Below the pieces are notes generated by a model. That model worked only from the letters and a program-made list of their open reading frames with translations, had not been told where the DNA came from and did not search any database. Positions 48,957 to 58,937 of a stretch of DNA of 64,000 nt are shown here, in pieces (the stretch's first letter is position 1; every line of letters starts with the position of its first letter). The stretch spans positions 73,058 to 137,057 of the forward strand of contig NZ_VKDC01000020.1 of NCBI RefSeq assembly GCF_007097395.1, given 5' to 3'. This DNA comes from Fulvivirga sp. M361 (GTDB lineage Bacteria; Bacteroidota; Bacteroidia; Cytophagales; Cyclobacteriaceae). The position numbers and the translations under genes were made by a program.

Positions 48957-49376
48957 ATGTTACAGCCAAAGAGAGTAAAATTTAGAAAAAAGCAAAAAGG
49001 CAGAATTAAGGGTATAGCTCAAAGAGGACATTCCATTGCCTTTGGTGCTTTTGGTATCAAAGCTCTTGAGCCAGGGTGGATTACATCAAGGCAAATTGAA
49101 GCAGCCAGGATAGCCATGACCCGTGCTATGAAAAGGGAGGGACAAGTTTGGATAAGAATATTTCCGGATAAACCTGTGACTAAGAAACCCGCCGAGGTAA
49201 GGATGGGTAAAGGTAAGGGTGCTCCTGAATATTGGGTAGCTGTTGTAAAGCCCGGTACTATACTATTCGAAGCCGGTGGTGTAAACATAGAGCTGGCGAA
49301 GGAAGCCCTGAGATTGGCGCAGCAAAAGCTCCCTATCAAAACAAAGTTTGTAGTACGTAGAGATTACACGGAATAA
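48957..49376 (+). CDS. rplP: 50S ribosomal protein L16
   Basis: 139 residues: [55 protein letters not shown]. Near the A site. The 42-base gap from rpsC is the widest in this first part. Confidence 0.98.
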   Translation: MLQPKRVKFRKKQKGRIKGIAQRGHSIAFGAFGIKALEPGWITSRQIEAARIAMTRAMKREGQVWIRIFPDKPVTKKPAEVRMGKGKGAPEYWVAVVKPGTILFEAGGVNIELAKEALRLAQQKLPIKTKFVVRRDYTE

Positions 49377-49383
49377 AAGAAAG

Positions 49384-49578
49384 ATGAAGAATTCAGAAAT
49401 AAGAGCCCTTAGTCTTGAGGAGCTACAACAAAAACTTGTAGGCGAAAAGGAAGCTTACCAAAAGCTGACATTCGCTCATGCTATCTCTCCTGTAGAGAAT
49501 CCTATGAAGATCAAAGAAACAAGGAAGTTGATCGCCAGACTGCAAACAGAAATAAAGGCTAAAGAACTCGCTAATTAA
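49384..49578 (+). CDS. rpmC: 50S ribosomal protein L29
   Basis: 64 residues, two-helix protein: [29 protein letters not shown] and then [19 protein letters not shown]. At the tunnel exit beside L23. Confidence 0.97.
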   Translation: MKNSEIRALSLEELQQKLVGEKEAYQKLTFAHAISPVENPMKIKETRKLIARLQTEIKAKELAN

Positions 49579-49586
49579 GTATCATA

Positions 49587-49844
49587 ATGGAGGCCAGAAA
49601 CGAAAGAAAAGAAAGAATAGGGCAGGTAGTTAGTAATAAGATGCAGAAGTCTATTACTGTATCCGTTCAAAGAAAAGAAAAACACCCTATCTACGGTAAA
49701 TTTGTTAACAAAAGTACCAAATTCACGGCCCATGACGAGAAAAACGAGTGTGGTATAGGTGACACCGTCAAGATCATGGAAACCCGACCTTTAAGTAAGC
49801 AAAAAAGGTGGCGATTAGTTGAAATTATAGAAAAGGCTAAATAA
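49587..49844 (+). CDS. rpsQ: 30S ribosomal protein S17
   Basis: 85 residues: [21 protein letters not shown], the OB fold with [19 protein letters not shown] and [16 protein letters not shown]. Binds 16S helix 11. Confidence 0.98.
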   Translation: MEARNERKERIGQVVSNKMQKSITVSVQRKEKHPIYGKFVNKSTKFTAHDEKNECGIGDTVKIMETRPLSKQKRWRLVEIIEKAK

Positions 49845-49845
49845 C

Positions 49846-50214
49846 ATGGTACAGCAAGAATCAAGATTAAACGTAGCGGATAACAGTGGTGCAAAGGAAG
49901 TACTGTGTATTCGTGTTTTAGGAGGTACAGGAAAACGTTACGCGTCCGTGGGAGATAAGATCGTTGTATCAGTGAAATCAGCCATGTCATCGAGCAGCCT
50001 GAAAAAGGGCACTGTATCACGTGCAGTTGTGGTGAGAACCAAAAAAGAAGTGAGAAGAAAGGACGGTTCTTATATTCGTTTTGAGGACAATGCAGCAGTT
50101 CTACTTACAGCCAATGACGAGCCTAGAGGTACACGGATTTTTGGCCCTGTAGCCAGAGAGTTGCGTGAAAAGCAATTTATGAAAATCGTTTCTTTAGCGC
50201 CTGAAGTATTATAA
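49846..50214 (+). CDS. rplN: 50S ribosomal protein L14
   Basis: 122 residues: [27 protein letters not shown] and [30 protein letters not shown]. At the subunit interface with L19. One base after rpsQ stop. Confidence 0.98.
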   Translation: MVQQESRLNVADNSGAKEVLCIRVLGGTGKRYASVGDKIVVSVKSAMSSSSLKKGTVSRAVVVRTKKEVRRKDGSYIRFEDNAAVLLTANDEPRGTRIFGPVARELREKQFMKIVSLAPEVL

Positions 50215-50217
50215 ACC

Positions 50218-50556
50218 ATGGAAAGGAAAAAAAATATAAAGCCAAAGCTACACCTTAAAAAAGGTGATACAGTGAAAGTTATTTCTGGTAACAGCAAAGG
50301 CAAATCTGGTAAGGTTTTGGAAATCATTACCGCAAAAAGTAGAGCGATTGTTGAAGGTGTTAATATAGTAACAAAGCATATCAAGCCTTCTGCCAATCAG
50401 CCAGAGGGTGGCATAGAAAAGACAGAAGCTTCAGTTCATATCAGTAATCTGATGGTGGTTGATCCTTCGAATGGCGAAGCTACCCGAGTGGGTAGAAAAG
50501 CTAACAGCGAAGGTAAATTGCAAAGGTATTCCAAGAAAACAGGAGAATTCATTTAA
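50218..50556 (+). CDS. rplX: 50S ribosomal protein L24
   Basis: 112 residues. KOW motif [24 protein letters not shown], then [22 protein letters not shown]. Assembly initiator of the large subunit. Confidence 0.98.
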   Translation: MERKKNIKPKLHLKKGDTVKVISGNSKGKSGKVLEIITAKSRAIVEGVNIVTKHIKPSANQPEGGIEKTEASVHISNLMVVDPSNGEATRVGRKANSEGKLQRYSKKTGEFI

Positions 50557-50557
50557 G

Positions 50558-51109
50558 ATGGCAGCACCTAGATTAAGAGAAAAATATACAAAGGAGGTAG
50601 TACCGGCGTTGAAAGATAAGTTTCAATATAGCTCGGTTATGCAAGTTCCGAAAATTGAAAAAATTTGTATCAACAAAGGAATCGGCGCCGCAGTAGCTGA
50701 TAAAAAACTTGTTGATACAGGTATTGAAGAACTTACTTTGATCACCGGTCAGAAAGCAGTACCTACCTTATCAAAGAAATCTATTTCTAACTTTAAGTTA
50801 AGAGACGGAATGCCTATTGGAGCAAAAGTCACGCTCAGAGGGCAAAAAATGTACGAATTTATGGACAGGTTAATGTCTGTAGCTTTGCCGAGGGTACGCG
50901 ATTTCAGAGGTATTAGTGATAAAGGGTTTGATGGAAGGGGTAACTATACACTTGGTGTAAAAGAGCAAATAATATTCCCGGAGATTAGCATTGACAAAGT
51001 CAATAAGATTAATGGAATGGATATAACCTTTGTTACTTCTGCAAATACTGATGAAGAAAGTTATGAATTGCTGAAGGCATTTGGAATGCCCTTTACCAGC
51101 AAAAATTAA
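50558..51109 (+). CDS. rplE: 50S ribosomal protein L5
   Basis: 183 residues from ATG 50558 ([10 protein letters not shown]). A longer in-frame start inside rplX at 50459 exists but adds residues unlike L5. Contains [27 protein letters not shown] and [20 protein letters not shown]. Binds 5S rRNA. The rplX stop is one base before it. Confidence 0.97.
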   Translation: MAAPRLREKYTKEVVPALKDKFQYSSVMQVPKIEKICINKGIGAAVADKKLVDTGIEELTLITGQKAVPTLSKKSISNFKLRDGMPIGAKVTLRGQKMYEFMDRLMSVALPRVRDFRGISDKGFDGRGNYTLGVKEQIIFPEISIDKVNKINGMDITFVTSANTDEESYELLKAFGMPFTSKN

Positions 51110-51115
51110 TATATT

Positions 51116-51385
51116 ATGGCAAGAAAGTCCGTTATAGCAAGAGAAATCAAAAGAGAAAAACTTGTAGCTAAGTATGCTGCTAAAAGAAAGGCTCTCAAGG
51201 AGGCAGGGGATTATGATGCCCTTGATAAGCTTCCTCGGAATGCCTCTCCTGTTAGATTACACAACAGGTGTAAACTAACAGGTAGACCAAAGGGATACAT
51301 GAGAAAATTCGGTATTTCAAGAGTAACATTTAGAGAGATGGCGTCTGCGGGGAAGATCCCAGGTGTCACTAAAGCAAGCTGGTAA
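51116..51385 (+). CDS. rpsN: 30S ribosomal protein S14, zinc-free type
   Basis: 89 residues. Lacks the CxxC pairs of the zinc form; only one Cys ([28 protein letters not shown]). This C-minus S14 is the form that avoids zinc dependence. Ends 94 bases before rpsH, unlike the tight spacing elsewhere. Confidence 0.97.
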   Translation: MARKSVIAREIKREKLVAKYAAKRKALKEAGDYDALDKLPRNASPVRLHNRCKLTGRPKGYMRKFGISRVTFREMASAGKIPGVTKASW

Positions 51386-51403
51386 AAGAAACTCTTTTCA
51401 CTT

Positions 51404-51432
51404 TTGTTCATAAAGAATGTTTTGTATCTTTG
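51404..51432 (+). promoter_or_regulatory. Internal promoter before rpsH
   Basis: TTG (in TTTTG) at 51404-51406, 18 bases, TATCTTTG at 51425-51432 (exact TAnnTTTG). It lies in the only long gap of the S10-spc part, 48 bases before the rpsH ATG. Confidence 0.68.
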
Positions 51433-51479
51433 CAGGCCCGTTTCATAGGGGTGCAATTTTGTTTTAGAATAATAAAAAG

Positions 51480-51878
51480 ATGACAGATCCAATAGCTGAT
51501 TATTTAACCCGCTTACGCAACGCCTTAAAGGCTGGTCATAGGGTTTTAGATATACCTGCTTCTAACATAAAGAAGGAGATCACGAAAGTGCTCCACGAGA
51601 AGGGTTATATCTTAAATTATAAATTTGAGGCAGAAAAAAATTATCAGGGTAATATCAAAATTGCTTTGAAATATAATCTGGAGACTAAAAAGCCGGCAAT
51701 TTTCCATCTGGAGAGAGTCAGCAAGCCTGGTCTTAGGAAATACGTTAAAGCTGATACTATGCCACGTGTTTTGAATGGACTAGGTGTAGCGATCATATCA
51801 ACGTCTAAAGGTGTTATTACTGATAAAGAAGCGCGTGATATGAATGTCGGTGGTGAGGTTTTGTGTTACGTATATTAA
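51480..51878 (+). CDS. rpsH: 30S ribosomal protein S8
   Basis: 132 residues: [36 protein letters not shown] and [33 protein letters not shown]. First gene behind the internal promoter. In E. coli S8 represses the spc operon. Confidence 0.98.
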   Translation: MTDPIADYLTRLRNALKAGHRVLDIPASNIKKEITKVLHEKGYILNYKFEAEKNYQGNIKIALKYNLETKKPAIFHLERVSKPGLRKYVKADTMPRVLNGLGVAIISTSKGVITDKEARDMNVGGEVLCYVY

Positions 51879-51890
51879 TAAATTATAAGA

Positions 51891-52448
51891 ATGTCAAGAA
51901 TAGGGAAAAAACCAATCAGTTTGCCCGCAGGCGTTAGCTACAATTTCGATGAGAAATCTGGTGAAGTTGTGGTGAAAGGTTCTAAAGGTGAGCTAAAACA
52001 AAGAATTGACCCTTCCTTCAAATTGGTTGAAAATGAAGGAGTGCTGACTTTAGAAAGACCAACAGAACAGAAGAGACATAAGGCTTTACATGGCCTTTAT
52101 CGATCATTGGTGAATAATATGGTAATTGGAGTAAGTGAGGGTTTTGCCAATCAATTGGAATTGGTAGGTGTGGGATATAAGGCTACTGCACAGAATAATG
52201 TTCTGGAACTTAGCCTGGGGTATTCTCATAATATCTGGATGGCGGTTCCCGGCGAACTTAAAGTTACGGCTATCACCGAAAAAGGAAAGAATCCGATCGT
52301 TACACTGGAAGGTTCTGATAAACAATTATTGGGTCAGGTAACCGCTAAGATACGATCATTAAGAAAAGTAGAGCCATACAAAGGAAAAGGTATTCGATTT
52401 GTAGGTGAAGATATAAGACGTAAAGCTGGTAAGCAGGCTGCTAAATAA
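51891..52448 (+). CDS. rplF: 50S ribosomal protein L6
   Basis: 185 residues: SRIGKKPISLPAGV, then VGYKATAQNNVLELSLGYSH and KPYKGKGIRFVGEDIRRKAGK-like end (EPYKGKGIRFVGED). Near the sarcin-ricin loop. Confidence 0.98.
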   Translation: MSRIGKKPISLPAGVSYNFDEKSGEVVVKGSKGELKQRIDPSFKLVENEGVLTLERPTEQKRHKALHGLYRSLVNNMVIGVSEGFANQLELVGVGYKATAQNNVLELSLGYSHNIWMAVPGELKVTAITEKGKNPIVTLEGSDKQLLGQVTAKIRSLRKVEPYKGKGIRFVGEDIRRKAGKQAAK

Positions 52449-52455
52449 TTGATCT

Positions 52456-52803
52456 ATGGCATTTAATAAATATAAAAGAAGGCTTAGAATAAAAAGAAGT
52501 GTTCGAAGCAAAGTGTCTGGTACAACTGAAAAGCCAAGATTGTCAGTTTTCAAGAGTAATAAAGCTATATATGCTCAAATAATCGACGATACAAATGGCC
52601 ATACTATGACCTCGGTTTCCTCATCTGAGATGGGTAATCAAGGAATTAATATGGAAGTATCCAAGGGTGTCGGGAAAAAGTTGGCGGAGAAAGCTTTGGC
52701 AAGTGGTATAGAGCGAATAGTATTTGATAGAAACGGATATATCTATCATGGAAAAATAAAAGCATTGGCTGAAGGTGCTCGTGAAGGAGGTCTAAAATTT
52801 TAA
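52456..52803 (+). CDS. rplR: 50S ribosomal protein L18
   Basis: 115 residues: [37 protein letters not shown] and [30 protein letters not shown]. Binds 5S rRNA. Confidence 0.98.
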   Translation: MAFNKYKRRLRIKRSVRSKVSGTTEKPRLSVFKSNKAIYAQIIDDTNGHTMTSVSSSEMGNQGINMEVSKGVGKKLAEKALASGIERIVFDRNGYIYHGKIKALAEGAREGGLKF

Positions 52804-52810
52804 TATAGGT

Positions 52811-53329
52811 ATGTCTCAGAGTAATATAAGATCAGTAAAGGCAAGCGAAATAGACCTCAAAGAGAAGGTAGTTGCCATCAAAAGAGTCGCTAAAGTAGTA
52901 AAAGGTGGACGTAGATTCAGCTTTTCTGCTATTGTAGTGGTGGGTGATGGAAATGGTGTAGTTGGATACGGTTTGGGTAAAGCCAATGAGGTGACAGATG
53001 CTATCACCAAAGGGATTGATGATGCAAAAAAGAACCTTGTTAAGGTGCCTATCATTAAAAGCACAGTGCCTCATCAGGCGATCGGTAAATTTGGCGGTGG
53101 TTTCGTTTTGTTGAAACCGGCTGCTCCCGGTACCGGTGTTATAGCGGGTGGTGCCATGCGGGCTGTTTTGGAAAGTGCTGGTGTGCATAATGTACTGGCC
53201 AAGTCTAAAGGGTCTTCAAACCCTCATAATGTGGTCAAAGCTACATTTGACGCACTGACCAATATGAGAGATGCTTATACAGTAGCTCAGAATAGAGGGA
53301 TTTCATTAGCTAAAGTTTTTAATGGATAA
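52811..53329 (+). CDS. rpsE: 30S ribosomal protein S5
   Basis: 172 residues: [42 protein letters not shown] and the C-terminal [16 protein letters not shown]. Mutations here cause spectinomycin resistance in E. coli; the loop appears wild type. Confidence 0.98.
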   Translation: MSQSNIRSVKASEIDLKEKVVAIKRVAKVVKGGRRFSFSAIVVVGDGNGVVGYGLGKANEVTDAITKGIDDAKKNLVKVPIIKSTVPHQAIGKFGGGFVLLKPAAPGTGVIAGGAMRAVLESAGVHNVLAKSKGSSNPHNVVKATFDALTNMRDAYTVAQNRGISLAKVFNG

Positions 53330-53333
53330 CGAA

Positions 53334-53513
53334 ATGGCGAAAGTTAGAATTTCTCAAATCAGAAGTACAATCAAGCGCCCGGAAAATCAAAAGAGAACTA
53401 TCAAGGCTCTTGGTTTGGGTAAGATCAATAGATCCGTGGAGGTGGAATTAACACCTCAGATAAACGGCATGATTAATAAGGTAAGCCATTTAGTATCTGT
53501 AACCGAATTATAA
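53334..53513 (+). CDS. rpmD: 50S ribosomal protein L30
   Basis: 59 residues from ATG 53334 (MAKVRISQIRSTIKRPENQKRTIKAL). An ATG at 53322 would overlap rpsE and add four residues not seen in L30. Four bases after rpsE. Confidence 0.96.
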   Translation: MAKVRISQIRSTIKRPENQKRTIKALGLGKINRSVEVELTPQINGMINKVSHLVSVTEL

Positions 53514-53515
53514 TT

Positions 53516-53962
53516 ATGAAGCTAAATACATTAAAGCCTGCTAAGGGTTCGGTGAAAAGTAGGAAGAGAGTTGGTCGTGGACAAGGTTCAGGAAGGGGAG
53601 GCACTTCTACAAGAGGACATAACGGGGCTAAATCAAGATCTGGTTATTCTCGAAAAGAGGGTTTCGAAGGCGGACAGATGCCATTGCAAAGGCGAGTGCC
53701 CAAATTTGGTTTTAGAAATCCAAATCGAATAGAATATAAAGCGATCAACCTGTCTACGTTAGAAGGGTTAATTGCTAAAACCAAAGCGACTGTTGTTGAC
53801 ATAGAGTTAATGGTGAGCAATGGTTTGGCTGCTAAAAAGGATTTAGTGAAAATTCTCGGTAATGGCGAGCTTAAGACTAAAGTTGATGTTACGGCTCACG
53901 CTTTTTCTGAGAGTGCGTCTAAGGCTATAGAGGCTTTAGGAGGGAAAGTGACCCAGTTATAA
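53516..53962 (+). CDS. rplO: 50S ribosomal protein L15
   Basis: 148 residues: KGSVKSRKRVGRGQGSGRGGTSTRGHNGAKSRSG, the glycine/arginine-rich N-terminus, and EGGQMPLQRRVPKFGF. Two bases before secY. Confidence 0.98.
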   Translation: MKLNTLKPAKGSVKSRKRVGRGQGSGRGGTSTRGHNGAKSRSGYSRKEGFEGGQMPLQRRVPKFGFRNPNRIEYKAINLSTLEGLIAKTKATVVDIELMVSNGLAAKKDLVKILGNGELKTKVDVTAHAFSESASKAIEALGGKVTQL

Positions 53963-53964
53963 TC

Positions 53965-55275
53965 ATGAAAAAGTTTATATCTACCATAAAGAATATCTTT
54001 TCAATTGAGGACTTAAGGGTAAGGATTTTGAATACAGTCGGATTCCTTATCATTTTTAGACTTGGTTCTTTCATTGTAATACCTGGTATTAATCCGGAGA
54101 AATTGGTAGCAGCTGGGGGTATATTCGATTTCATTAATACCTTTTTAGGGGGGTCATTTAGTAGAGCTTCGATCTTCGCTTTGGGTATTATGCCCTATAT
54201 ATCTGCTTCTATTGTTATTCAACTATTGACCGTTGCTGTTCCTTACTTTCAGAAATTACAGAAGGAAGGCGAATCTGGAAGAAAGAGATTAACGCAGATA
54301 ACACGTGTTTTAACAATTGCTATAACCGCAGCACAGGGAGGAAGTTATTTAGCAGCAACAGTGCCTGCTGATGCAATACTGTATCCAGGCATTTTCTTTA
54401 ATGTCGGAGCTATTATTATACTCATCACAGGAACGATGTTCTGTATGTGGTTAGGTGAAAAGATAACAGATAAAGGTATTGGCAATGGAATATCAATGCT
54501 AATAATGATTGGTATAATCTCCAGATTCCCAGCGTCACTTTGGTACGAAATAGTCGAGGATAAAGCCCTCAATGGGGCTTTAATGTCTGTTTTGGAAATT
54601 GTGGCATTGTTTTTCGTAGTCATGGCAGTAGTTGCCTTAGTGCAGGCTACCAGACGCATACCTATTCAATATGCGAAACAAGTGGTAGGTAATAAGTTAT
54701 ATGGAGGTAAAAGAGATTACATTCCTTTAAAGGTGAATGCCTCCGGTGTGATGCCAATCATTTTTGCACAAGCACTTATGTTTATCCCATCAATGGTGGC
54801 GGGACTTTGGAGAGATAGCGAAATAGGTGCATATATCGGATCAACATTCAGTGACCCTTATTCATGGCAGTATAATCTTTTATTCGGACTGTTGATACTT
54901 ATCTTCACATTCTTTTATACAGCTATTACGGTTAACCCAAATGACATAGCGGATAACCTTAAACGAAACGGAGGGTTTATACCTGGAATTAAACCGGGGA
55001 AACAAACTTCCGAATTTATCGATCAGATACTAACGAAGATAACACTACCAGGATCTATATTTTTGGCAATGATAGCGGTTATTCCTGCTTTTGCAGTACA
55101 GGCAGGTATCACTCCTAATTTTGCCCAGTTTTATGGAGGTACATCATTACTCATTATGGTGGGTGTGATATTAGATACTTTACAGCAGATAGAGAGCTAT
55201 CTATTGATGAGGCACTATGAGGGGATGATGAAGTCGGGTAAGGTAAAGGGGCGTTCTCAAATTGCTGCTGCATAG
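53965..55275 (+). CDS. secY: Preprotein translocase subunit SecY
   Basis: 436 residues, ten membrane helices. Includes RLGSFIVIPGINPEK, GIMPYISASIVIQLLTVA, KGIGNGISMLI and the cytoplasmic loop NPNDIADNLKRNGGFIPGIKPGK. Forms the Sec channel with SecE and SecG. Normal position after rplO. Confidence 0.98.
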   Translation: MKKFISTIKNIFSIEDLRVRILNTVGFLIIFRLGSFIVIPGINPEKLVAAGGIFDFINTFLGGSFSRASIFALGIMPYISASIVIQLLTVAVPYFQKLQKEGESGRKRLTQITRVLTIAITAAQGGSYLAATVPADAILYPGIFFNVGAIIILITGTMFCMWLGEKITDKGIGNGISMLIMIGIISRFPASLWYEIVEDKALNGALMSVLEIVALFFVVMAVVALVQATRRIPIQYAKQVVGNKLYGGKRDYIPLKVNASGVMPIIFAQALMFIPSMVAGLWRDSEIGAYIGSTFSDPYSWQYNLLFGLLILIFTFFYTAITVNPNDIADNLKRNGGFIPGIKPGKQTSEFIDQILTKITLPGSIFLAMIAVIPAFAVQAGITPNFAQFYGGTSLLIMVGVILDTLQQIESYLLMRHYEGMMKSGKVKGRSQIAAA

Positions 55276-55285
55276 ATTGTCTTAA

Positions 55286-56059
55286 ATGGTTAAATATAAA
55301 ACCAGAGACGAGGTTGAAATAATAAAAGAAAGTGCGCTGATCCTGGGAAAAGCGCATGGCGAGGTTGCCAAAATTATTAAGCCGGGTGTTAAAACCATCG
55401 AGCTGGATAAGTTGGCGGAAGAATACATTAGGGATCATGGTGGATCACCATCATTTAAAAACTTTAATGGGTTCCCTTCGTCACTATGTATTTCATTGAA
55501 TGAAAATGTAGTACATGGTTTTCCTGGAGAATACGAGCTGAAAGATGGAGACATAATTTCCGTAGACTGTGGAGTATTCTATAAAGGGTTTCATAGTGAC
55601 TCAGCCTATACCTATCCGATAGGTAAGGTATCTTCGGAGGTTGATCAGCTACTTAAAGCGACGAAAGAGTCGCTTTATAAGGGAATTGAGAAAGCGATAT
55701 ACGGAAATCGTATAGGAGATATAGCTTTTGCAATCCAGAATCATGTTGAACAGTATGGTTATGGCATAGTACGTGAGCTTGTAGGGCATGGATTAGGAAA
55801 GGATTTACATGAGAGTCCGGAGGTTCCGAATTATGGTAAAAGAGGTAAGGGGCCTTTATTAAAAGAAGGGTTGGTTATTGCCATAGAGCCTATGATCAAT
55901 TTGGGTACTAGAAGTGTGGTACAGGAAGCAGATGGCTGGACAATAAGAACAGCAGATCGAAGACCATCAGCTCACTTTGAACATACTGTTGCAATTTTTA
56001 AAGAAGGAACTGAGGTCTTGACGACCCATAAATATATAGAAGAGAACTTTATATCTTGA
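55286..56059 (+). CDS. map: Methionine aminopeptidase, type I
   Basis: 257 residues. Metal ligands are visible: Asp in [18 protein letters not shown] (two Asp), His in [15 protein letters not shown], Glu in [11 protein letters not shown] and FEHTVAIF. Removes start methionine. Ten bases after secY. Confidence 0.97.
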   Translation: MVKYKTRDEVEIIKESALILGKAHGEVAKIIKPGVKTIELDKLAEEYIRDHGGSPSFKNFNGFPSSLCISLNENVVHGFPGEYELKDGDIISVDCGVFYKGFHSDSAYTYPIGKVSSEVDQLLKATKESLYKGIEKAIYGNRIGDIAFAIQNHVEQYGYGIVRELVGHGLGKDLHESPEVPNYGKRGKGPLLKEGLVIAIEPMINLGTRSVVQEADGWTIRTADRRPSAHFEHTVAIFKEGTEVLTTHKYIEENFIS

Positions 56060-56060
56060 A

Positions 56061-56279
56061 ATGGCGAAACAGAAGTCAATTGAACAGGATGGTACCATAA
56101 TCGAAGCATTGTCAAATGCCATGTTTAGAGTAGAATTGGAAAACGGACATGAGGTTATTGCACATATTTCTGGTAAAATGAGAATGAACTATATCAAGAT
56201 TTTACCGGGTGACAGGGTAAAGTTGGAAATGTCACCATATGATTTGACAAAAGGACGAATTGTTTACCGTTATAAATAA
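56061..56279 (+). CDS. infA: Translation initiation factor IF-1
   Basis: 72 residues, the standard length; OB fold with [27 protein letters not shown] and [32 protein letters not shown]. One base after map. Confidence 0.98.
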   Translation: MAKQKSIEQDGTIIEALSNAMFRVELENGHEVIAHISGKMRMNYIKILPGDRVKLEMSPYDLTKGRIVYRYK

Positions 56280-56284
56280 AAAAC

Positions 56285-56401
56285 ATGAAGGTTAAAGCGT
56301 CAGTAAAAAAACGTAGCGCTGATTGTAAGATTATCAGAAGGAAAGGGAAAGTCTACGTGATCAATAAAAAGAATCCTAGGTTTAAACAAAGACAAGGCTA
56401 G
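56285..56401 (+). CDS. rpmJ: 50S ribosomal protein L36, zinc-free type
   Basis: 38 residues ([16 protein letters not shown], then [19 protein letters not shown]), from ATG 56285 to TAG 56399-56401. Only Cys14 remains of the Cys/His zinc set, so it is the C-minus form. Five bases after infA; rpsM starts three bases after it. Confidence 0.96.
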   Translation: MKVKASVKKRSADCKIIRRKGKVYVINKKNPRFKQRQG

Positions 56402-56404
56402 TTT

Positions 56405-56782
56405 ATGGCACGTATAGCAGGAGTAGATATTCCAGATCATAAGAGGGGTGAAGTGGCCCTAACGTATATTTTTGGTATAGGAAGAAGTTCGGCACAAAAC
56501 ATTCTTACCAAGGCTGGAATAGACTTGAGTAAAAAGGTGAAAGACTGGACGGATGAAGAGTCTAATACCGTACGAAGTATTATAAGCGAAAGTTTCAAAG
56601 TAGAAGGTGTGCTCAAGTCGGAAGTTCAATTGAGTATTAAAAGACTTCTGGATATTGGATGCTATCGTGGACTCAGACACAGAAAGAGCCTTCCTGTAAG
56701 AGGTCAAAGAACCAAAAACAATTCCAGAACTAGGAAAGGGAAAAGAAAAACTGTGGCTAACAAAAAGAAAGCTACTAAATAA
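56405..56782 (+). CDS. rpsM: 30S ribosomal protein S13
   Basis: 125 residues: [33 protein letters not shown], then [31 protein letters not shown]. Contacts tRNAs and the large subunit at the head. Confidence 0.98.
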   Translation: MARIAGVDIPDHKRGEVALTYIFGIGRSSAQNILTKAGIDLSKKVKDWTDEESNTVRSIISESFKVEGVLKSEVQLSIKRLLDIGCYRGLRHRKSLPVRGQRTKNNSRTRKGKRKTVANKKKATK

Positions 56783-56783
56783 T

Positions 56784-56842
56784 AGTAACGCGTCACTGAA
56801 GCTGATGATTTAGATATTATTACAGTATCAAGTGACACTACT
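56784..56842 (+). other. Structured RNA candidate between rpsM and rpsK
   Basis: Nested inverted segments pair AGTA/TACT (56784-56787 with 56839-56842), GTCACT/AGTGAC (56792-56797 with 56831-56836) and TGAT/ATCA (56803-56806 with 56827-56830), with small internal loops. It fills the 71-base gap, wide for this cluster. Could be a ribosomal-protein binding leader. Confidence 0.35.
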
Positions 56843-56853
56843 GCTGAATAGAA

Positions 56854-57246
56854 ATGGCACAAAAAAGAAAAGACAAGGCAAAAAAAAGAGTAGTAAATGT
56901 CGAGGCTATAGGTCAGGCACATATCAAAGCTTCTTTTAATAACATCATTATATCCATGACCAATACTACTGGTCAGGTGATATCATGGGCGTCTGCTGGT
57001 AAAATGGGATTTAAAGGGTCTAAGAAAAACACTCCTTATGCTGCTCAAATGGCGGCTCAGGATTGTGCTCAAAAGGCGTTTGATCTTGGTTTACGTAAGG
57101 TAGAGGTTTTTGTAAAAGGCCCGGGCGCAGGTCGTGAATCAGCAATCCGTACCATACAAAATACAGGTATCGAAGTAACTACAATTAAAGATGTTACTCC
57201 CTTACCACATAATGGTTGCCGACCGCCGAAAAGAAGAAGAGTATAA
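56854..57246 (+). CDS. rpsK: 30S ribosomal protein S11
   Basis: 130 residues: [46 protein letters not shown] and the end [15 protein letters not shown]. Platform of the small subunit. Confidence 0.98.
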   Translation: MAQKRKDKAKKRVVNVEAIGQAHIKASFNNIIISMTNTTGQVISWASAGKMGFKGSKKNTPYAAQMAAQDCAQKAFDLGLRKVEVFVKGPGAGRESAIRTIQNTGIEVTTIKDVTPLPHNGCRPPKRRRV

Positions 57247-57266
57247 CGTATTAGAATAATAGATTA

Positions 57267-57872
57267 ATGGCAAGATACAGAGGTCCCAAAGCTAAAATTG
57301 CTCGGAAATTCAATGAACCGATTTTCGGACCGAGTAAGGCTTTACAGAAAAAGAGCTACCCTCCGGGGCAGCACGGTCGAAACAGACGAAGGAAGCAGTC
57401 TGAATATGCCGTGCAGCTGGGAGAGAAACAGAAGGCGAAATATACCTATGGAGTTCTTGAAAGACAATTTTCTAACTTGTTTGATAAGGCGTCAAGAAGA
57501 TCAGGTGTTACCGGTGTAGTTCTGTTGCAATTACTTGAGGCGCGTTTAGATAACACGGTTTTTAGATTGGGCATAGCTCCTACAAGAAGAGGGGCGCGTC
57601 AACTTGTATTGCACAAGCATATCGTGGTCAATGGAACCATTGTTAATATTCCTTCATTCAGCTTAAAAACTGGTGATGTGATAGAGGTTCGAGAAAGGTC
57701 CAAGTCACTAGAAGTAGTGGTAGATAGCTTAGCTGCAAATGGCTCTAAAAGATTCCCATGGTTAGAATGGGATGGAAGTCAATTGCTGGGAAAGGTAGTT
57801 GGAGTGCCTCAAAGAGACGAAATACCAGAGAATATCAACGAGCAGTTGATCGTCGAACTCTACTCTAAGTAA
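57267..57872 (+). CDS. rpsD: 30S ribosomal protein S4, without zinc cysteines
   Basis: 201 residues: [21 protein letters not shown] and [27 protein letters not shown]; the S4 RNA-binding domain is [28 protein letters not shown]. No Cys in the N-terminal part, so no zinc. In E. coli S4 represses the alpha operon. Confidence 0.98.
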   Translation: MARYRGPKAKIARKFNEPIFGPSKALQKKSYPPGQHGRNRRRKQSEYAVQLGEKQKAKYTYGVLERQFSNLFDKASRRSGVTGVVLLQLLEARLDNTVFRLGIAPTRRGARQLVLHKHIVVNGTIVNIPSFSLKTGDVIEVRERSKSLEVVVDSLAANGSKRFPWLEWDGSQLLGKVVGVPQRDEIPENINEQLIVELYSK

Positions 57873-57898
57873 TCTCTACATTTAATAAAATCAAAAGG

Positions 57899-57918
57899 CC
57901 TGGTTCATTTGAACTGGG
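57899..57918 (+). other. Hairpin in the rpoA leader
   Basis: Eight pairs (two G-U) between CCTGGTTC (57899-57906) and GAACTGGG (57911-57918), loop ATTT, in the 70 bases between rpsD and rpoA. No T-run follows, so not a plain terminator. Confidence 0.4.
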
Positions 57919-57942
57919 TATAACTTTAAAGCTGAAACAACT

Positions 57943-58932
57943 ATGTCGATTTTAGCATTTCAAATGCCTGACAAGGTCGCGATGGAAAAAGCGGATGATT
58001 TTCGCGGCTTGTTTACTTTTAAACCGCTTGAAAAAGGATATGGGGTAACCATTGGTAATGCGCTTAGAAGAATATTGTTGTCTTCTTTGGAAGGATATTC
58101 TATCACTGGTATTAAAGTACCAGGGGTACTACATGAATTTTCTACCATCGAGGGAGTTGTTGAAGATGTATCTGAAATCATACTTAATCTGAAAATGGTT
58201 AGGTTCAAGAAAATCGGGGAGTCGTTTGATAATAAGATCACAGTATCAATTAAGAACCAAAAAGAGTTTAAAGCCGGAGATATATCTAAATATACCTCAG
58301 CGTTTGAAATTCTAAATCCTGAATTGGTAATCTGTAACCTTGACGATTCAGTAGAGACCGAGATAGAATTAAATATTGAGAAGGGTCGTGGTTATCTGCC
58401 TGCTGAGGAGAATAAACCAACGGAGCAGGTATTCGGATATATTCCTATTGATGCTATTTTTACACCTGTAAAGAACGTTAAGTACAGCGTAGAGAATACC
58501 AGGGTAGAACAAAAAACTGACTACGAACAACTTGTCTTAGATATAGAGACTGATGGGTCGATTCACCCTGAGAAGGCATTGGAAGGAGCTGCTCACATTT
58601 TGATTCAACACTTCATGTTATTCTCTGATAAATCTATTGAATTAGAGACTGACAAAGCAGGTGAAATTGAGCAGGTAGATGAAGAGATGCTTCACATGCG
58701 TAAGCTTTTGAAGACCTCATTGAATGATCTTGATCTTTCTGTAAGAGCGTATAACTGTTTGAAAGCTGCAGACGTAAAAACGTTAGGTGATTTGGTGAGG
58801 CTTGAGATTTCAGATATGATGAAATTTAGAAACTTCGGGAAGAAATCGTTGGCAGAATTAGAGCAACTTGTTCAAGACAAGAACCTTACTTTTGGTATGG
58901 ATCTCTCGAAGTATAAACTTGATGAAGAATAA
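57943..58932 (+). CDS. rpoA: RNA polymerase subunit alpha
   Basis: 329 residues. N-terminal assembly domain with [37 protein letters not shown]-terminal domain with [28 protein letters not shown] and [14 protein letters not shown], which contacts DNA and activators. Full length. Five bases before rplQ. Confidence 0.98.
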   Translation: MSILAFQMPDKVAMEKADDFRGLFTFKPLEKGYGVTIGNALRRILLSSLEGYSITGIKVPGVLHEFSTIEGVVEDVSEIILNLKMVRFKKIGESFDNKITVSIKNQKEFKAGDISKYTSAFEILNPELVICNLDDSVETEIELNIEKGRGYLPAEENKPTEQVFGYIPIDAIFTPVKNVKYSVENTRVEQKTDYEQLVLDIETDGSIHPEKALEGAAHILIQHFMLFSDKSIELETDKAGEIEQVDEEMLHMRKLLKTSLNDLDLSVRAYNCLKAADVKTLGDLVRLEISDMMKFRNFGKKSLAELEQLVQDKNLTFGMDLSKYKLDEE

Positions 58933-58937
58933 TTGAG

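Noticed and set aside
50459..50557. Longer N-terminus for L5
   Set aside because: It lies inside rplX in another frame and is not L5-like.
57921..57928. TAACTTTA before rpoA as a promoter
   Set aside because: One mismatch and no TTG at 18-20 bases; the nearest is nine bases away.
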